Assembly (NCBI GenBank): GCA_024638905.1
Contig: JAHEJH010000005.1
Span: 1 to 20,107, forward strand
Origin: Luminiphilus sp.
GTDB lineage: Bacteria > Pseudomonadota > Gammaproteobacteria > Pseudomonadales > Halieaceae
DNA: 20,107 bases
Direction of reading: 5' to 3'
Under the pieces are notes generated by a model. That model made no database searches. It saw only the letters and a program-made list of their open reading frames with translations, and was not told the origin of the DNA. Below, piece by piece: positions 1 to 7,932 of this stretch. Each line of letters starts with the position of its first letter. Position 1 is the stretch's first letter. The position numbers and the translations under genes were made by a program.

Positions 1-924
1 GGCAATCTCAGCGTCCCGGTCGAGCGCCTCATCCCCCACCACGGTCGCCCCGTGGTAAACAAAAGAGCGTGCATTCTCCATGCCGACATAAATATCGACC
101 GTCGGGTGCTTGAGCGCCTGATAGGAGCCAATCAGCTTGCCGAACTGCTTACGTGTTTTGAGATACTCAGTGATGCTGTTCAGACATTTACCAGCAGCGC
201 CGGTTGTCTCGGCTGCTGTCAGCAGCGCGCCGAGTAGCAGGGTATCTCTCAGTGCCGATGCGATCGCATCGCCGCGGAACACCTGTGCCGGCGTCACGCC
301 CGTGAAGTCGACATTGGCAGCGCGCTTGGTCAGATCGATCAACACATTTTCTGACAGCTTGCTGTCATCAATAGCGTTGCGCTCTACCAAGGCCAGCACT
401 AGCTCGCCGCCCTCGCTGGCCACCACCGCAAAGCAGTCGGCCACGCTGGCATCCGCGACAAAGCTTTTGCTGCCCGTGAGCGTACCGTCGGCACCCAGTT
501 CCACACCCAAGTTGGCTGCGCCCCAATCGGCATGGTCGAGATACGCGATCGTCCCCACCGATCCAGCGCACAGGCGCCCCAGCCACTCTGCGGCCGACTC
601 GCCCGCGGCGCGCCAGATCAACTGGCCCGCCAGCGTGGTGCTGAGCAACGGCGTGCCCAACAAGCCACCACCCAGCGACTCAAAAACGGGTACGGCCGAG
701 CCCACACCCATACCGGCACCGCCGACCGTGTCGGGCAAGGCAATGCCTGCCCAACCCATTTCAACCATCGCCCGCCAAGTGGCCGCGTCGAAACCGGTAT
801 CGGTCTCCAACTGAGCGCGCACCGCCTCGATCGGTGACTGATCCCGGACAAAGCCTCTGGCCACATCCAGCAGCATGCCCTGCTCCTCGGTAAGGCTGAT
901 CGATACACTTCCTAAAACTGACAT
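1..924 (-). CDS. Acyl-CoA dehydrogenase family protein, probable non-catalytic partner subunit (3' end outside window)
   Basis: The reading frame opens with ATG at 924 and stays open for 308 codons to the window edge, so the C-terminus is missing. It resembles the acyl-CoA dehydrogenase fold: an N-terminal helical domain beginning SLTEEQ (residues 10-15), a middle beta domain, and a C-terminal helical segment with the conserved KTRKQFG (256-262) followed by SYQALKH. The usual FAD/substrate signature (a T/S-E-P-x-x-G-S-D motif) is absent; the equivalent stretch reads AYLDHADWGAANLG (127-140). Counting back from the RKxFG motif, the helix-G glutamate present in the two upstream paralogues is glycine here (about residue 232). 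It starts 10 nt after the previous gene, and its Shine-Dalgarno sequence (AAGGGGG) overlaps that gene's stop, so the two are probably translationally coupled. I infer a structural partner of a heteromeric dehydrogenase; a diverged homodimeric enzyme remains possible. Confidence 0.87.
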   Translation of the reverse strand, partial: MSVLGSVSISLTEEQGMLLDVARGFVRDQSPIEAVRAQLETDTGFDAATWRAMVEMGWAGIALPDTVGGAGMGVGSAVPVFESLGGGLLGTPLLSTTLAGQLIWRAAGESAAEWLGRLCAGSVGTIAYLDHADWGAANLGVELGADGTLTGSKSFVADASVADCFAVVASEGGELVLALVERNAIDDSKLSENVLIDLTKRAANVDFTGVTPAQVFRGDAIASALRDTLLLGALLTAAETTGAAGKCLNSITEYLKTRKQFGKLIGSYQALKHPTVDIYVGMENARSFVYHGATVVGDEALDRDAEIA

Positions 925-934
925 CCCGGCCCCC

Positions 935-2137
935 TTACTTCGGCAGGCCGAGCACGTGCTCGGCCACAATATTGGCCTGCACCTGCGTGGTGCCACCGCC
1001 GATGGTCGCGCCAAAGTTACTGAAATAGGCGCGCTGCCAGAATCCACCGCTCACCGCGTCGGCGTCGCCAACGTACAGGGCACTTAGCGCCCCCTGCTTG
1101 CTGGCGGTGTATTGCTTCATACGGCGCTCATACTCTGTCCCACGGTATTTCACCGACAGGGCAAGGCCCATCGGGTAATCCGAGGTCAGAGCGGGAATGC
1201 CCGTTCGGCGACCAGTCAGTGACAGCGCCTTGGCCTCCATAATGAAACCGACCAGATCGTCCCGCACTACCGGATCAGAGAGCAGCGACTCACCGTCATG
1301 CTCCAGCTTTGAGAGCTCCTCGATCATGTCATCCACCTGAATCGTGACACCCCAGTACCCACTGGCCTGCCCCGCCGTGACACCACGCTCGTATTCCAGC
1401 GTTTTCATAGCGACCATCCAACCGCCGCCCTCTTCGCCCATCAGGCAACTCGCCGGTATCTTGGCGTCGGTAAAGAATGTCTGATTAAAGCCATACTCAC
1501 CCGTCACTTTGCGGATGGGATGCGCCTCGACCCCATCGATCTTCATAGGCGAAAGGAAGAAAGACAGGCCGTCGTATTTCCGCTCGGTATTAGGGTTGGT
1601 GCGCGCCAGCAGAATCATATGGTCAGCGTAGTTCCCCAAGGTCGTCCAAATTTTGGAGCCATTGACCACGTAATCATCGCCGTCGCGCACTGCGCGGGTC
1701 TGTACCGCACCCAGATCTGAGCCATGGTCGGGCTCGGAAAAACCCTGACACCAGATCTCATCGCCCGAGAGGATATTTTTGATGTATTTCGCTTTCTCTT
1801 CGTCGGTGCCCATATCGAGCAGCAGCGGCCCAACCCAGTTAAGGCCAATGGTGTTAAAAATGATCGGCGCGTTGTGCTTCGCCAGTTCCTTGTCGACGAT
1901 GTACTGATAGGAGGGGTCTGCGCCCTGACCTCCGTACTCACTGGGCCAGTGCATGCCCAGGTAGCCCGCGCTCCAGAGTGTGTGCTGCCACTCGCGCAGA
2001 AAATCGAGCTGCTGTTCTGTGCCCACTTCTAGAAAAGTCAGTGGCAGGAGAAAGCCCGGGTCTGACGGCACATTTTCCGACATCCACGCGGATACTTCCT
2101 TGCGAAACGCGGACAATGCCGCTTTGTTATCACTCAT
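935..2137 (-). CDS. Acyl-CoA dehydrogenase (catalytic-type subunit)
   Basis: This is a 400-residue flavoprotein of the acyl-CoA dehydrogenase family, expected to introduce the alpha-beta double bond in an acyl-CoA thioester and pass electrons to ETF. The signature FSEPDHGSD lies at residues 133-141, with VVNGSKIWTT at 157-166. The C-terminal FAD/dimer motif is IGGGTTQVQ, with glycine where MCAD-type enzymes have the catalytic glutamate. A helix-G glutamate (E250, in LEYERG) suggests the isovaleryl-CoA/long-chain type placement of the base. The start at 2137 (MSDNKAALSAF) is preferred over an in-frame start at 2206 because CAGGAG sits 7 nt upstream and the extra residues do not look like protein. 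It is followed 10 nt later by a degenerate paralogue. Sequence flavour recalls the FadE26/FadE28-type subunits of actinobacterial steroid side-chain oxidation, but the substrate cannot be told from sequence. Confidence 0.93.
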   Translation of the reverse strand: MSDNKAALSAFRKEVSAWMSENVPSDPGFLLPLTFLEVGTEQQLDFLREWQHTLWSAGYLGMHWPSEYGGQGADPSYQYIVDKELAKHNAPIIFNTIGLNWVGPLLLDMGTDEEKAKYIKNILSGDEIWCQGFSEPDHGSDLGAVQTRAVRDGDDYVVNGSKIWTTLGNYADHMILLARTNPNTERKYDGLSFFLSPMKIDGVEAHPIRKVTGEYGFNQTFFTDAKIPASCLMGEEGGGWMVAMKTLEYERGVTAGQASGYWGVTIQVDDMIEELSKLEHDGESLLSDPVVRDDLVGFIMEAKALSLTGRRTGIPALTSDYPMGLALSVKYRGTEYERRMKQYTASKQGALSALYVGDADAVSGGFWQRAYFSNFGATIGGGTTQVQANIVAEHVLGLPK

Positions 2138-2185
2138 GATGATGCTCCTGCCATCCCTAATTTTGTTGTTAACCGCCGCCGGCGC

Positions 2186-2215
2186 AGTGTGGCACAGGGC
2201 ATGCAAAATTGTCAG
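2186..2215 (-). promoter_or_regulatory. Weak candidate sigma-70 promoter in front of the second acyl-CoA dehydrogenase gene
   Basis: On the minus strand CTGACA (2215-2210) is followed after 18 nt by CACACT (2191-2186). The -35 is good (5/6) and the -10 is poor (3/6). It lies in the 174-nt gap 2138-2311, which holds no gene. The only other feature seen in the gap is a short hairpin, GCCCT-TTC-AGGGC at 2247-2259, which has no following U-run. The gap suggests that the downstream pair may be transcribed separately from the first dehydrogenase gene. Confidence 0.28.
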
Positions 2216-2311
2216 CAGGTGCGGCCTCTGAGTCGGGCGCAGGTCGGCCCTTTCAGGGCATGAGCGCCTGCTGGTAAACGTGCCTGATTGCGTCGAGCTA
2301 CGGCCTGTTCG

Positions 2312-3478
2312 CTAGAGTCCGTACTGCCGGGTAGCGAGATCACGCATGATTTCTTCGGAACCGCCGCCGATGGCATTGACGCGTACCTCGCGGTAAATCC
2401 GTTCAACCCGGTTACCCCTCATATAACCGAGGCCACCCAGAATCTGCATGGCTTCGCGGGCGCAGAACTCCATCACCTCGCTCGCTTGAACTTTCAACAA
2501 TGCGATATCGCCCGGGTTGGGCGTACCCGCTTCAATCGACTCATAACAAAAGCGGATATAGGCCTGGGTGGCGTTAAGCTGTTGCTTCATTTGCGCAATT
2601 TTGTGGCGGATCACTTGATGATCAGCCAGCCGCTTGCCAAAGGTTTTGCGCTCCGTCGCCCAGGCAACCGCCTCCTCAAGGCACACTCTCGCATAGGCCT
2701 CCATGGCCGCGGCCATACCCATCCGTTCACTGTTGAAGTTGGTCATGATGACCCTGAAGCCTTCATTCTCGGTACCGATGAGGTTGTCGACCGGCACACG
2801 GACTTCGTCGAAGTAGAGAGTGGCGGTATCCGATGCCCACCAACCCATCTTGCGGTCCAGCGGTGTCCGCGAGAAACCTTCAGCATCGGTTGGAATCAAC
2901 AGCATGGAGACACCGCCCGCTCCCGACCCGCCGGTTCTGACTGCCGTCGACACCCAGTTGGCGCGCATGCCCCCGGTAATGTACGTCTTGCTGCCGCTGA
3001 CCACGTAGTGGTCGCCATCGCGTACTGCGGTAGTCGCAAGATTCGCCACGTCTGAGCCCCCGCCGGGTTCGGTGATCCCCAGCGAAATCCACTTCTCACC
3101 TTTCAATACCTGCGGCGCAACCTCCGCCCGCATCCACTCCGGCCCCCAGTTAAGGACCGGCGGCAGGCCGATCCCGTGGACCATGAGTGAGGCGCTGATA
3201 CCGCCCGCACCGACCCGGGAGAGCTCCTCATTCACAATCCAAGAGTGCCAACTGTCTGCAGGCGTGCCGCCGAACTGCTCGGGATAGCCCAATCCAAGAA
3301 GACCGACTTCAGCCGCTTTTGGCCACAGCTCAGTGGGAATCGCACCCGCCTCGTCCCAGTCATCCGCATAGGGCATGACTTCGGCATCGATAAACCTGCG
3401 CAGCGCCTCGCGCCATGCGTGATGTTCTTCGGTGAAATGCGGGTTGGGCAACCGAGCGCTGTCAAAATCGAGACTCAT
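2312..3478 (-). CDS. Acyl-CoA dehydrogenase
   Basis: This is a full-length family member of 388 residues with both classical signatures: GITEPGGGSD at 134-143 and QILGGLGYMRGNRVERIYRE at about 345-364. KTFGKRL follows at 278-284. The candidate catalytic base is the helix-G glutamate E251 (FNSERMG), since the C-terminal position used by MCAD is glycine (AIGGGSEEI). It should form a homotetrameric or homodimeric FAD enzyme that oxidises an acyl-CoA and reduces ETF. The ATG at 3478 has AGGA 7 nt upstream. It is first in a run of three paralogous genes on the minus strand and has a good promoter at 3535-3563. The 174-nt gap to the next gene leaves open whether all three form one transcript. Chain length and substrate are not inferable. 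Confidence 0.95.
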   Translation of the reverse strand: MSLDFDSARLPNPHFTEEHHAWREALRRFIDAEVMPYADDWDEAGAIPTELWPKAAEVGLLGLGYPEQFGGTPADSWHSWIVNEELSRVGAGGISASLMVHGIGLPPVLNWGPEWMRAEVAPQVLKGEKWISLGITEPGGGSDVANLATTAVRDGDHYVVSGSKTYITGGMRANWVSTAVRTGGSGAGGVSMLLIPTDAEGFSRTPLDRKMGWWASDTATLYFDEVRVPVDNLIGTENEGFRVIMTNFNSERMGMAAAMEAYARVCLEEAVAWATERKTFGKRLADHQVIRHKIAQMKQQLNATQAYIRFCYESIEAGTPNPGDIALLKVQASEVMEFCAREAMQILGGLGYMRGNRVERIYREVRVNAIGGGSEEIMRDLATRQYGL

Positions 3479-3534
3479 GGTTAGGTCCTGTTATTGCCTT
3501 GTGAGTGCGCCGCGATCGGGCCCGGCGAGCCCTC

Positions 3535-3563
3535 GTTTTACGCACTGATCAGAGACGAGTCAA
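3535..3563 (-). promoter_or_regulatory. Probable sigma-70 promoter for the acyl-CoA dehydrogenase cluster
   Basis: Reading the minus strand, TTGACT (3563-3558) is followed after exactly 17 nt by TAAAAC (3540-3535). The 8-bp palindrome CTGATCAG (3545-3552) lies in the spacer and could be part of an operator. The promoter is about 55 nt upstream of the ATG at 3478. It lies close to the likely promoter zone of the divergent hemH. Confidence 0.6.
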
Positions 3564-3569
3564 TTCGCG

Positions 3570-3582
3570 TATAAGGTACAAT
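3570..3582 (+). promoter_or_regulatory. Candidate -10 region for hemH
   Basis: Two overlapping -10-like hexamers occur on the plus strand: TATAAG (3570-3575) and TACAAT (3577-3582). No convincing -35 lies 16-18 nt upstream of either, so the promoter may be weak or activator-dependent. It lies 64 nt or more before the hemH ATG. Confidence 0.35.
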
Positions 3583-3645
3583 CGCGGCCCGTGTGATCTT
3601 CCGCTGGGGCGCGCAAATCAAGCCAACAGCGCTCAGGAACCCTCT

Positions 3646-4728
3646 ATGAAATACCTCGGCCAGTCCGATTATCAGCATGCGACCGTGCCGCGCATTGGCG
3701 TCCTGCTGACGAATCTCGGTACGCCTGAGGCCCCGACCGCCAAGGCGCTGAAACCCTATTTGAAGCAGTTCCTGTGGGATCCTCGCGTGGTAGAAGTGCC
3801 GCGACCCATTTGGTGGCTGATTCTGAACGGCATCATTCTCAATACGCGCCCCAAGCGCTCGGCCGAAGCCTATTCTGCGGTCTGGAATGAGCGTGGCTCA
3901 CCCCTACTCGCGCATCTGGAGGATCAGGTCGCCGGCGTAGCGGAACAACTCAAAAGCCAACATGGCGATCATTTTGTGGTCCGGGGCGCCATGCGTTACG
4001 GCTCACCCGCAATCGCCGATGTGCTGACCGAGATGTTTGAAGCCGGGGTGCAAAAACTGGTGGTACTGCCGCTCTACCCGCAGTACGGGGGGCCCACCAC
4101 TGGCTCAACATTTGACGAAGTCAGTGGCGACTTAACGCGGCGACGTTGGCTACCCGCCCTGCGCTTTATCAGCTCGTACCACGACGACCCGCGCTACATT
4201 GCCGCCGTCGCAGACAGCATCCGCGCCCACTGGGCAACCCACGGACGCACAGACAAGCTGGTGCTTTCTTACCACGGTATGCCCAAGCGGTATCTGGTCG
4301 AGGGCGACCCCTACCACTGCCAGTGCCATAAAACCTCTCGACTGATTGGCGAGAATTTAGGGTTGTCAGAAGACGAGATGATCACCACGTTTCAATCGCG
4401 GTTCGGGCGCGAAGAATGGCTACAACCCTACACCGACGAAACCCTCGAGGCGCTCCCGGGCCAGGGTGTGACAGCGGTGCAGGTGGTGTGCCCGGGCTTC
4501 TCTGCCGACTGCCTGGAAACGATTGAGGAAATCGGCATGGAGAACCGGGACATTTTTCTCGAAGCCGGCGGTACGCGTTACGAATACATTCCCTGCCTCA
4601 ATGCCCAGGACGGTCATCTGGCTGCCCTGACGGATCTCATCAACGATGAACTGAATGGCTGGCTCAACACCGAATCGGACCCCCAGCGCACCGAGCAATT
4701 AGCCAAAAAGCTGGGCGCAGAGCGCTAG
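3646..4728 (+). CDS. hemH: Ferrochelatase (protoporphyrin ferrochelatase)
   Basis: HemH inserts Fe2+ into protoporphyrin IX to give protoheme, the last step of heme synthesis, at the inner face of the cytoplasmic membrane. The 360-residue protein is of normal bacterial length. It begins IGVLLTNLGTPEAP (17-30) and carries the metal-binding histidine in SYHGMPKRY (H210). The second active-site motif is CPGFSADCLETIEEI (282-296; E291), and PLYPQYGGPTTGST lies at 142-155. The cysteines in PYHCQCHKT (222-230) are common in gammaproteobacterial HemH. The upstream in-frame start at 3505 is rejected: the ATG at 3646 has CAGGA 7 nt upstream and matches the family N-terminus. It is transcribed alone, divergent from the acyl-CoA dehydrogenases and convergent with the ZIP gene, with only 7 nt between stops and no clear terminator. 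Confidence 0.97.
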   Translation: MKYLGQSDYQHATVPRIGVLLTNLGTPEAPTAKALKPYLKQFLWDPRVVEVPRPIWWLILNGIILNTRPKRSAEAYSAVWNERGSPLLAHLEDQVAGVAEQLKSQHGDHFVVRGAMRYGSPAIADVLTEMFEAGVQKLVVLPLYPQYGGPTTGSTFDEVSGDLTRRRWLPALRFISSYHDDPRYIAAVADSIRAHWATHGRTDKLVLSYHGMPKRYLVEGDPYHCQCHKTSRLIGENLGLSEDEMITTFQSRFGREEWLQPYTDETLEALPGQGVTAVQVVCPGFSADCLETIEEIGMENRDIFLEAGGTRYEYIPCLNAQDGHLAALTDLINDELNGWLNTESDPQRTEQLAKKLGAER

Positions 4729-4735
4729 AAAACTT

Positions 4736-5569
4736 TCAGTGCGCGGGTTCGAGCCAGCCCAGCGCAAACGCAATGCCTACGCCCAGCAAAAAGAGTAGTG
4801 TGAGCCGCAGCCGGTCATGGCTGTGAAACTGCACCTCCGGCAATAAGTCACCCAGCGCGATACAGATAAAGGCACCGGCGGCAAACGAGAGACTGGCAGG
4901 CAGCAGGCCGTCATAGGGAACGAGCGCCGAGGCACCGAAGTAAAAGACGGCTGCGGTCAGCGGGCACAACAGCGCGAAGACCGTACCAGCAGTCCAGCGA
5001 CTGAATGACGACCAACCCCTCGCACCCATCACCGTCTCGATAGATAACGCATCCAGCGGCTTGTGGAGCAATATCGCCAGGAACACGCCTACACCCGCCA
5101 ATGCCGACCCCTGCACCGCTCCGGTAAGCACCGCGCCGAGGGCAATGCCATCGACCACCGTGTGCACACACAGCCCCGCGAATAACCCAACAGCGCCCAG
5201 CGCCTGCTCGGGCAAGTGAGCATGATCGTGGGCATGTGCGTGATGATGTTCGTCGGCCGAGGCCAGATCGCAGTCCGCCGCGGCGCTCGCGAAATCGTGC
5301 TGATGAAAATGAAACCAGCGCAATAACAACAGCATGAAAATCAGACCGGACAGCGTCCAAACCATGACCGTGTCAATGGCCTGACCGGCGGAGAAGGCAT
5401 GCGGGATTAAATGCAGCAAAGCGACACCCAGCATCAGGCCCGATATCAGGCTCAACACCATCTGGGTGCGCGTGTGGGTCATGCGAAATAGCCGCGGCAA
5501 CCCGCTCCCGAGGAGCGAGGCGGCGAACAGCGCCGTGCCATACAGCGCCAGTAGCAACGTGCCGTCCAT
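4736..5569 (-). CDS. ZIP-family divalent metal transporter with His-rich loop
   Basis: This 277-residue inner-membrane protein has about eight hydrophobic segments, fitting ZIP (Zrt/Irt-like) transporters that bring Zn2+, Fe2+ or Mn2+ into the cytoplasm. The cytoplasmic-type loop after TM3 is histidine-rich: HFHQHD at 87-92 and HHHAHAHDHAH at 108-118. The TM4 metal motif reads HTVVDG (H136, D140) and the TM5 motif HKPLD (H169, K170, D173). These replace the more usual HNxPEG and HExPHE, so acidic residues are conserved at the M1-type site but lysine sits at a position normally used for the second metal. TM6 keeps GDLLPE (E245). The ATG at 5569 lies 4 nt after the proB stop with AGGA 4 nt upstream (GGGGAG lies further upstream), so it is probably cotranscribed with obgE-proB. 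Metal specificity is not predictable. Confidence 0.9.
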   Translation of the reverse strand: MDGTLLLALYGTALFAASLLGSGLPRLFRMTHTRTQMVLSLISGLMLGVALLHLIPHAFSAGQAIDTVMVWTLSGLIFMLLLLRWFHFHQHDFASAAADCDLASADEHHHAHAHDHAHLPEQALGAVGLFAGLCVHTVVDGIALGAVLTGAVQGSALAGVGVFLAILLHKPLDALSIETVMGARGWSSFSRWTAGTVFALLCPLTAAVFYFGASALVPYDGLLPASLSFAAGAFICIALGDLLPEVQFHSHDRLRLTLLFLLGVGIAFALGWLEPAH

Positions 5570-5573
5570 GATC

Positions 5574-6713
5574 CTAGCTCCCCACCAGATTATCTCGGTG
5601 AATCAGCTCTTCCTCGCCACGGTAGCCCAACACTGACTCGATGTCGGCGGAACCCTTGCCCGCCAGCGCCTTGGCTTCTTCACTTGAGTAGTTCACGAGA
5701 CCCCGCGCGCGCTCCCGACCGGCGCCGTCTAGACAGGACACCAGATCACCGCGTTGAAAATCCCCCGCAACACTGACAACGCCGATCGGGAGTAGCGACC
5801 GGCCCTGATCTGAGACACCCCTCACCGCGCCGTCATCCAGGACCAGACTACCCTGGGCGTGGAGCAAACTGGCCAGCCACTGTTTACGCGCGCTCTGGGG
5901 TTGGCGTTGGGTCTGTAAGAAAGTACCCAGCGATGCGCCCCCGGCCACCTGAGTTATGGCATCGGGCAGGCGTCCGTTAGCGATGACTGTCGCGGTGCCT
6001 GATCTGGCGGCGAGGCGCGCCGCACTCAGCTTGGTCGCCATACCTCCACGACCGAGCGCGCTGCCGGCGCCTGCAATGGCATCCAGCGAGCCGTCGTGGA
6101 CATCTGCTGTCTGAATGAGCGCCGCGTCAGCGCTCTGCCGCGGGTCACTGTCCATTAATCCGTCCTGGTCCGTGAGGATCAGCAAGGCGTCGGCATCGAC
6201 CAAATTGGCCACCAGTGCCGCCAGCGTGTCGTTGTCTCCCAGACGAATCTCATCGGTCACCACGGTGTCGTTTTCGTTCACGATCGGAAGCACATTCATG
6301 GCCAATAGCGTACTGAGCGTACTTCGTGCGTTGAGATAGCGATCCCGGGCGCGCACGTCTGCGTGACTCAGCAGTATCTGCGCGGTAGTCACACCGTACG
6401 GGCTGAGATGCTCTTCATAGGCGCGCACGAGAGCGGACTGCCCGACCGCCGCGGCGGCCTGAGACAAATGCACTTCATGGGGACGCTCTGCGAGATTCAG
6501 ACGCGCGAGGCCCGCCACAATTGCACCGCTGGACACCAACACGACGTCGCAGCCCCCTGAGCGTAGCGCGGCCAGTTGATCTGCCAGCATCTTGACCACT
6601 GACGCGTCCAGACCGCGCCCGTCATTGGTCAGCAGAGCGCTGCCTACCTTAACGACCCAGCGTCGGGCGTCGGCAAGCCGCTGCCGATCAGTTTGTTGAA
6701 CCGCATCGCTCAA
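5574..6713 (-). CDS. proB: Glutamate 5-kinase
   Basis: ProB phosphorylates L-glutamate to gamma-glutamyl phosphate, the first and feedback-inhibited step of proline synthesis in the cytoplasm. The 379-residue protein has an amino-acid kinase domain (about 18-265) followed by a PUA domain (about 276-352), the normal arrangement. Visible motifs are VVKVGSALLT (20-29), SSGAI (61-65), IVNENDTV (144-151), GDNDTLAALVA (159-169) and GRGGMATK (221-228). The start codon is TTG at 6713, overlapping the obgE stop by 4 nt, with GGAG 8 nt upstream. No in-frame ATG occurs before the kinase core, so TTG seems right. ProA is not in the window. The obgE-proB order is known from other gammaproteobacteria. Confidence 0.96.
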   Translation of the reverse strand: MSDAVQQTDRQRLADARRWVVKVGSALLTNDGRGLDASVVKMLADQLAALRSGGCDVVLVSSGAIVAGLARLNLAERPHEVHLSQAAAAVGQSALVRAYEEHLSPYGVTTAQILLSHADVRARDRYLNARSTLSTLLAMNVLPIVNENDTVVTDEIRLGDNDTLAALVANLVDADALLILTDQDGLMDSDPRQSADAALIQTADVHDGSLDAIAGAGSALGRGGMATKLSAARLAARSGTATVIANGRLPDAITQVAGGASLGTFLQTQRQPQSARKQWLASLLHAQGSLVLDDGAVRGVSDQGRSLLPIGVVSVAGDFQRGDLVSCLDGAGRERARGLVNYSSEEAKALAGKGSADIESVLGYRGEEELIHRDNLVGS

Positions 6714-7897
6714 TGTCGGTACTCCACTTCCATTTCGCTGTCGTCGTCATCAAGCCCGTCGCGCGCCCGCGCCCGCGCGGCCGCTCTGGCCGCCTGCAGT
6801 GCAGCGATACGCTCACGGGCTTCCTGCTGCATCTGCTCTTGTACCGCGTGCTCCGCCTGTTCCGCCTCTGGATTGTCTCGCAGCGCTTCGGCCTGGGTCT
6901 CCAGATGGGTCATCAGGTCTCCGCATAGCGTTTCCGTGTGCTGCCCCGCGACGGCGGAGATCTCATACACAGGGCCTTGCCAATTCAGGGCTGCCACCAC
7001 GCGCTCCCGACAGCTAGCGACCGCTTCGCTATCAAGCAAATCAATTTTATTCAGCACCAGCCATCGGGGCCTGGCGGCCAGTGCCGGACTGAAACGCTCC
7101 AGCTCACGTGCGACTGAGCACGCGGCGTCAGCGGGATCACTGCCGTCAATCGGCGCTATGTCCACTAGGTGCAGTAGGACCCGATTACGCGTCAGATGCT
7201 TGAGGAAGCGAATACCGAGGCCAGCGCCCTCTGAAGCACCCTCGATCAACCCCGGGATATCCGCTGCCACAAACGAGCGATGCGCATCCACCTTCACCAC
7301 GCCCAGACTCGGTATGAGGGTCGTGAAGGGATAGTCCGCTACCTTGGGTGTCGCCGCGGATACAGCGCGGATAAAGGTTGATTTACCGGCGTTGGGCAGC
7401 CCCAGCAGACCCACATCGGCGAGCACTTTGAGCTCTAACTTCAGCTTCCGCGACTCACCCTCTGTCCCTGGCGAACTTTGCCGCGGCGCCCGGTTCACAC
7501 TCGATTTGTAGCGCGTATTACCCAAGCCATGAAAACCACCCTGCGCCACCAGCAAACGCGCGCCGGGTTCACGAATATCACCCAGTACTTCGCCCGTTTC
7601 CTCGTCCAGCACGGTCGTGCCCAGCGGCACGGGTAACACCAAGTCCTCACCCGATTTCCCTGAGCAGTTGCGTCCGCGGCCTGCCTCGCCATTGTCGGCG
7701 CGAAAACGGCGGGTGTAGCGGTAATCGATCATAGTGTTGAGTGCCACGTCACCCTCGAGCAACACCGAACCCCCATCGCCACCATCACCGCCGTCCGGCC
7801 CGCCTCTGGGCACGTACTTTTCGCGGCGAAAGCTCACACAGCCGTTGCCGCCCTTTCCAGCGGTGACTTCAATTGTGGCTTCGTCGACAAATTTCAT
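6710..7897 (-). CDS. obgE: Obg-family GTPase (ribosome assembly, CgtA)
   Basis: This essential GTPase binds the 50S subunit and acts in late ribosome assembly and stress signalling. The glycine-rich Obg fold covers about residues 1-158 (KGGNGCVSFRREKYVPRGGP, 15-34). The G domain follows: G1 GLPNAGKST (166-174), switch region DYPFTTL (188-194), G3 DIPG (213-216), G4 NKID (283-286) and G5 SA (314-315). A charged tail of about 60 residues, helical and Ala/Arg/Glu-rich, ends DDDDSEMEVE. The length of 395 residues is typical. The ATG at 7897 has CAGG 7 nt upstream. It follows rplU-rpmA in the classical order but is separated from them by an intrinsic terminator at 7933-7962, so expression probably depends on read-through or a local promoter that I could not identify. 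Confidence 0.98.
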   Translation of the reverse strand: MKFVDEATIEVTAGKGGNGCVSFRREKYVPRGGPDGGDGGDGGSVLLEGDVALNTMIDYRYTRRFRADNGEAGRGRNCSGKSGEDLVLPVPLGTTVLDEETGEVLGDIREPGARLLVAQGGFHGLGNTRYKSSVNRAPRQSSPGTEGESRKLKLELKVLADVGLLGLPNAGKSTFIRAVSAATPKVADYPFTTLIPSLGVVKVDAHRSFVAADIPGLIEGASEGAGLGIRFLKHLTRNRVLLHLVDIAPIDGSDPADAACSVARELERFSPALAARPRWLVLNKIDLLDSEAVASCRERVVAALNWQGPVYEISAVAGQHTETLCGDLMTHLETQAEALRDNPEAEQAEHAVQEQMQQEARERIAALQAARAAARARARDGLDDDDSEMEVEYRH

Positions 7898-7932
7898 GAT
7901 CTGGCCTGATAGGTTCGCACTGGCGCCATGGC

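Noticed and set aside
137..814. Plus-strand open frame of 225 codons, Ser/Ala/Pro-rich
   Set aside because: The opposite strand encodes a clear acyl-CoA dehydrogenase-fold protein over the same span; the composition is typical of a shadow frame.
2288..3055. Plus-strand open frame of 255 codons antisense to an acyl-CoA dehydrogenase gene
   Set aside because: It is the antisense shadow of a full-length enzyme with both family signatures and has no recognisable protein features.
4710..4763. GCTGGGC/GCCCAGC inverted repeat across the hemH and ZIP gene ends, considered as a bidirectional terminator
   Set aside because: The arms are separated by about 40 nt and no U-run follows on either strand.
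5215..5260. Repetitive CAT/CGTG-rich stretch considered as a DNA repeat
   Set aside because: It is simply the codons for the His/Ala/Asp-rich loop of the ZIP transporter.
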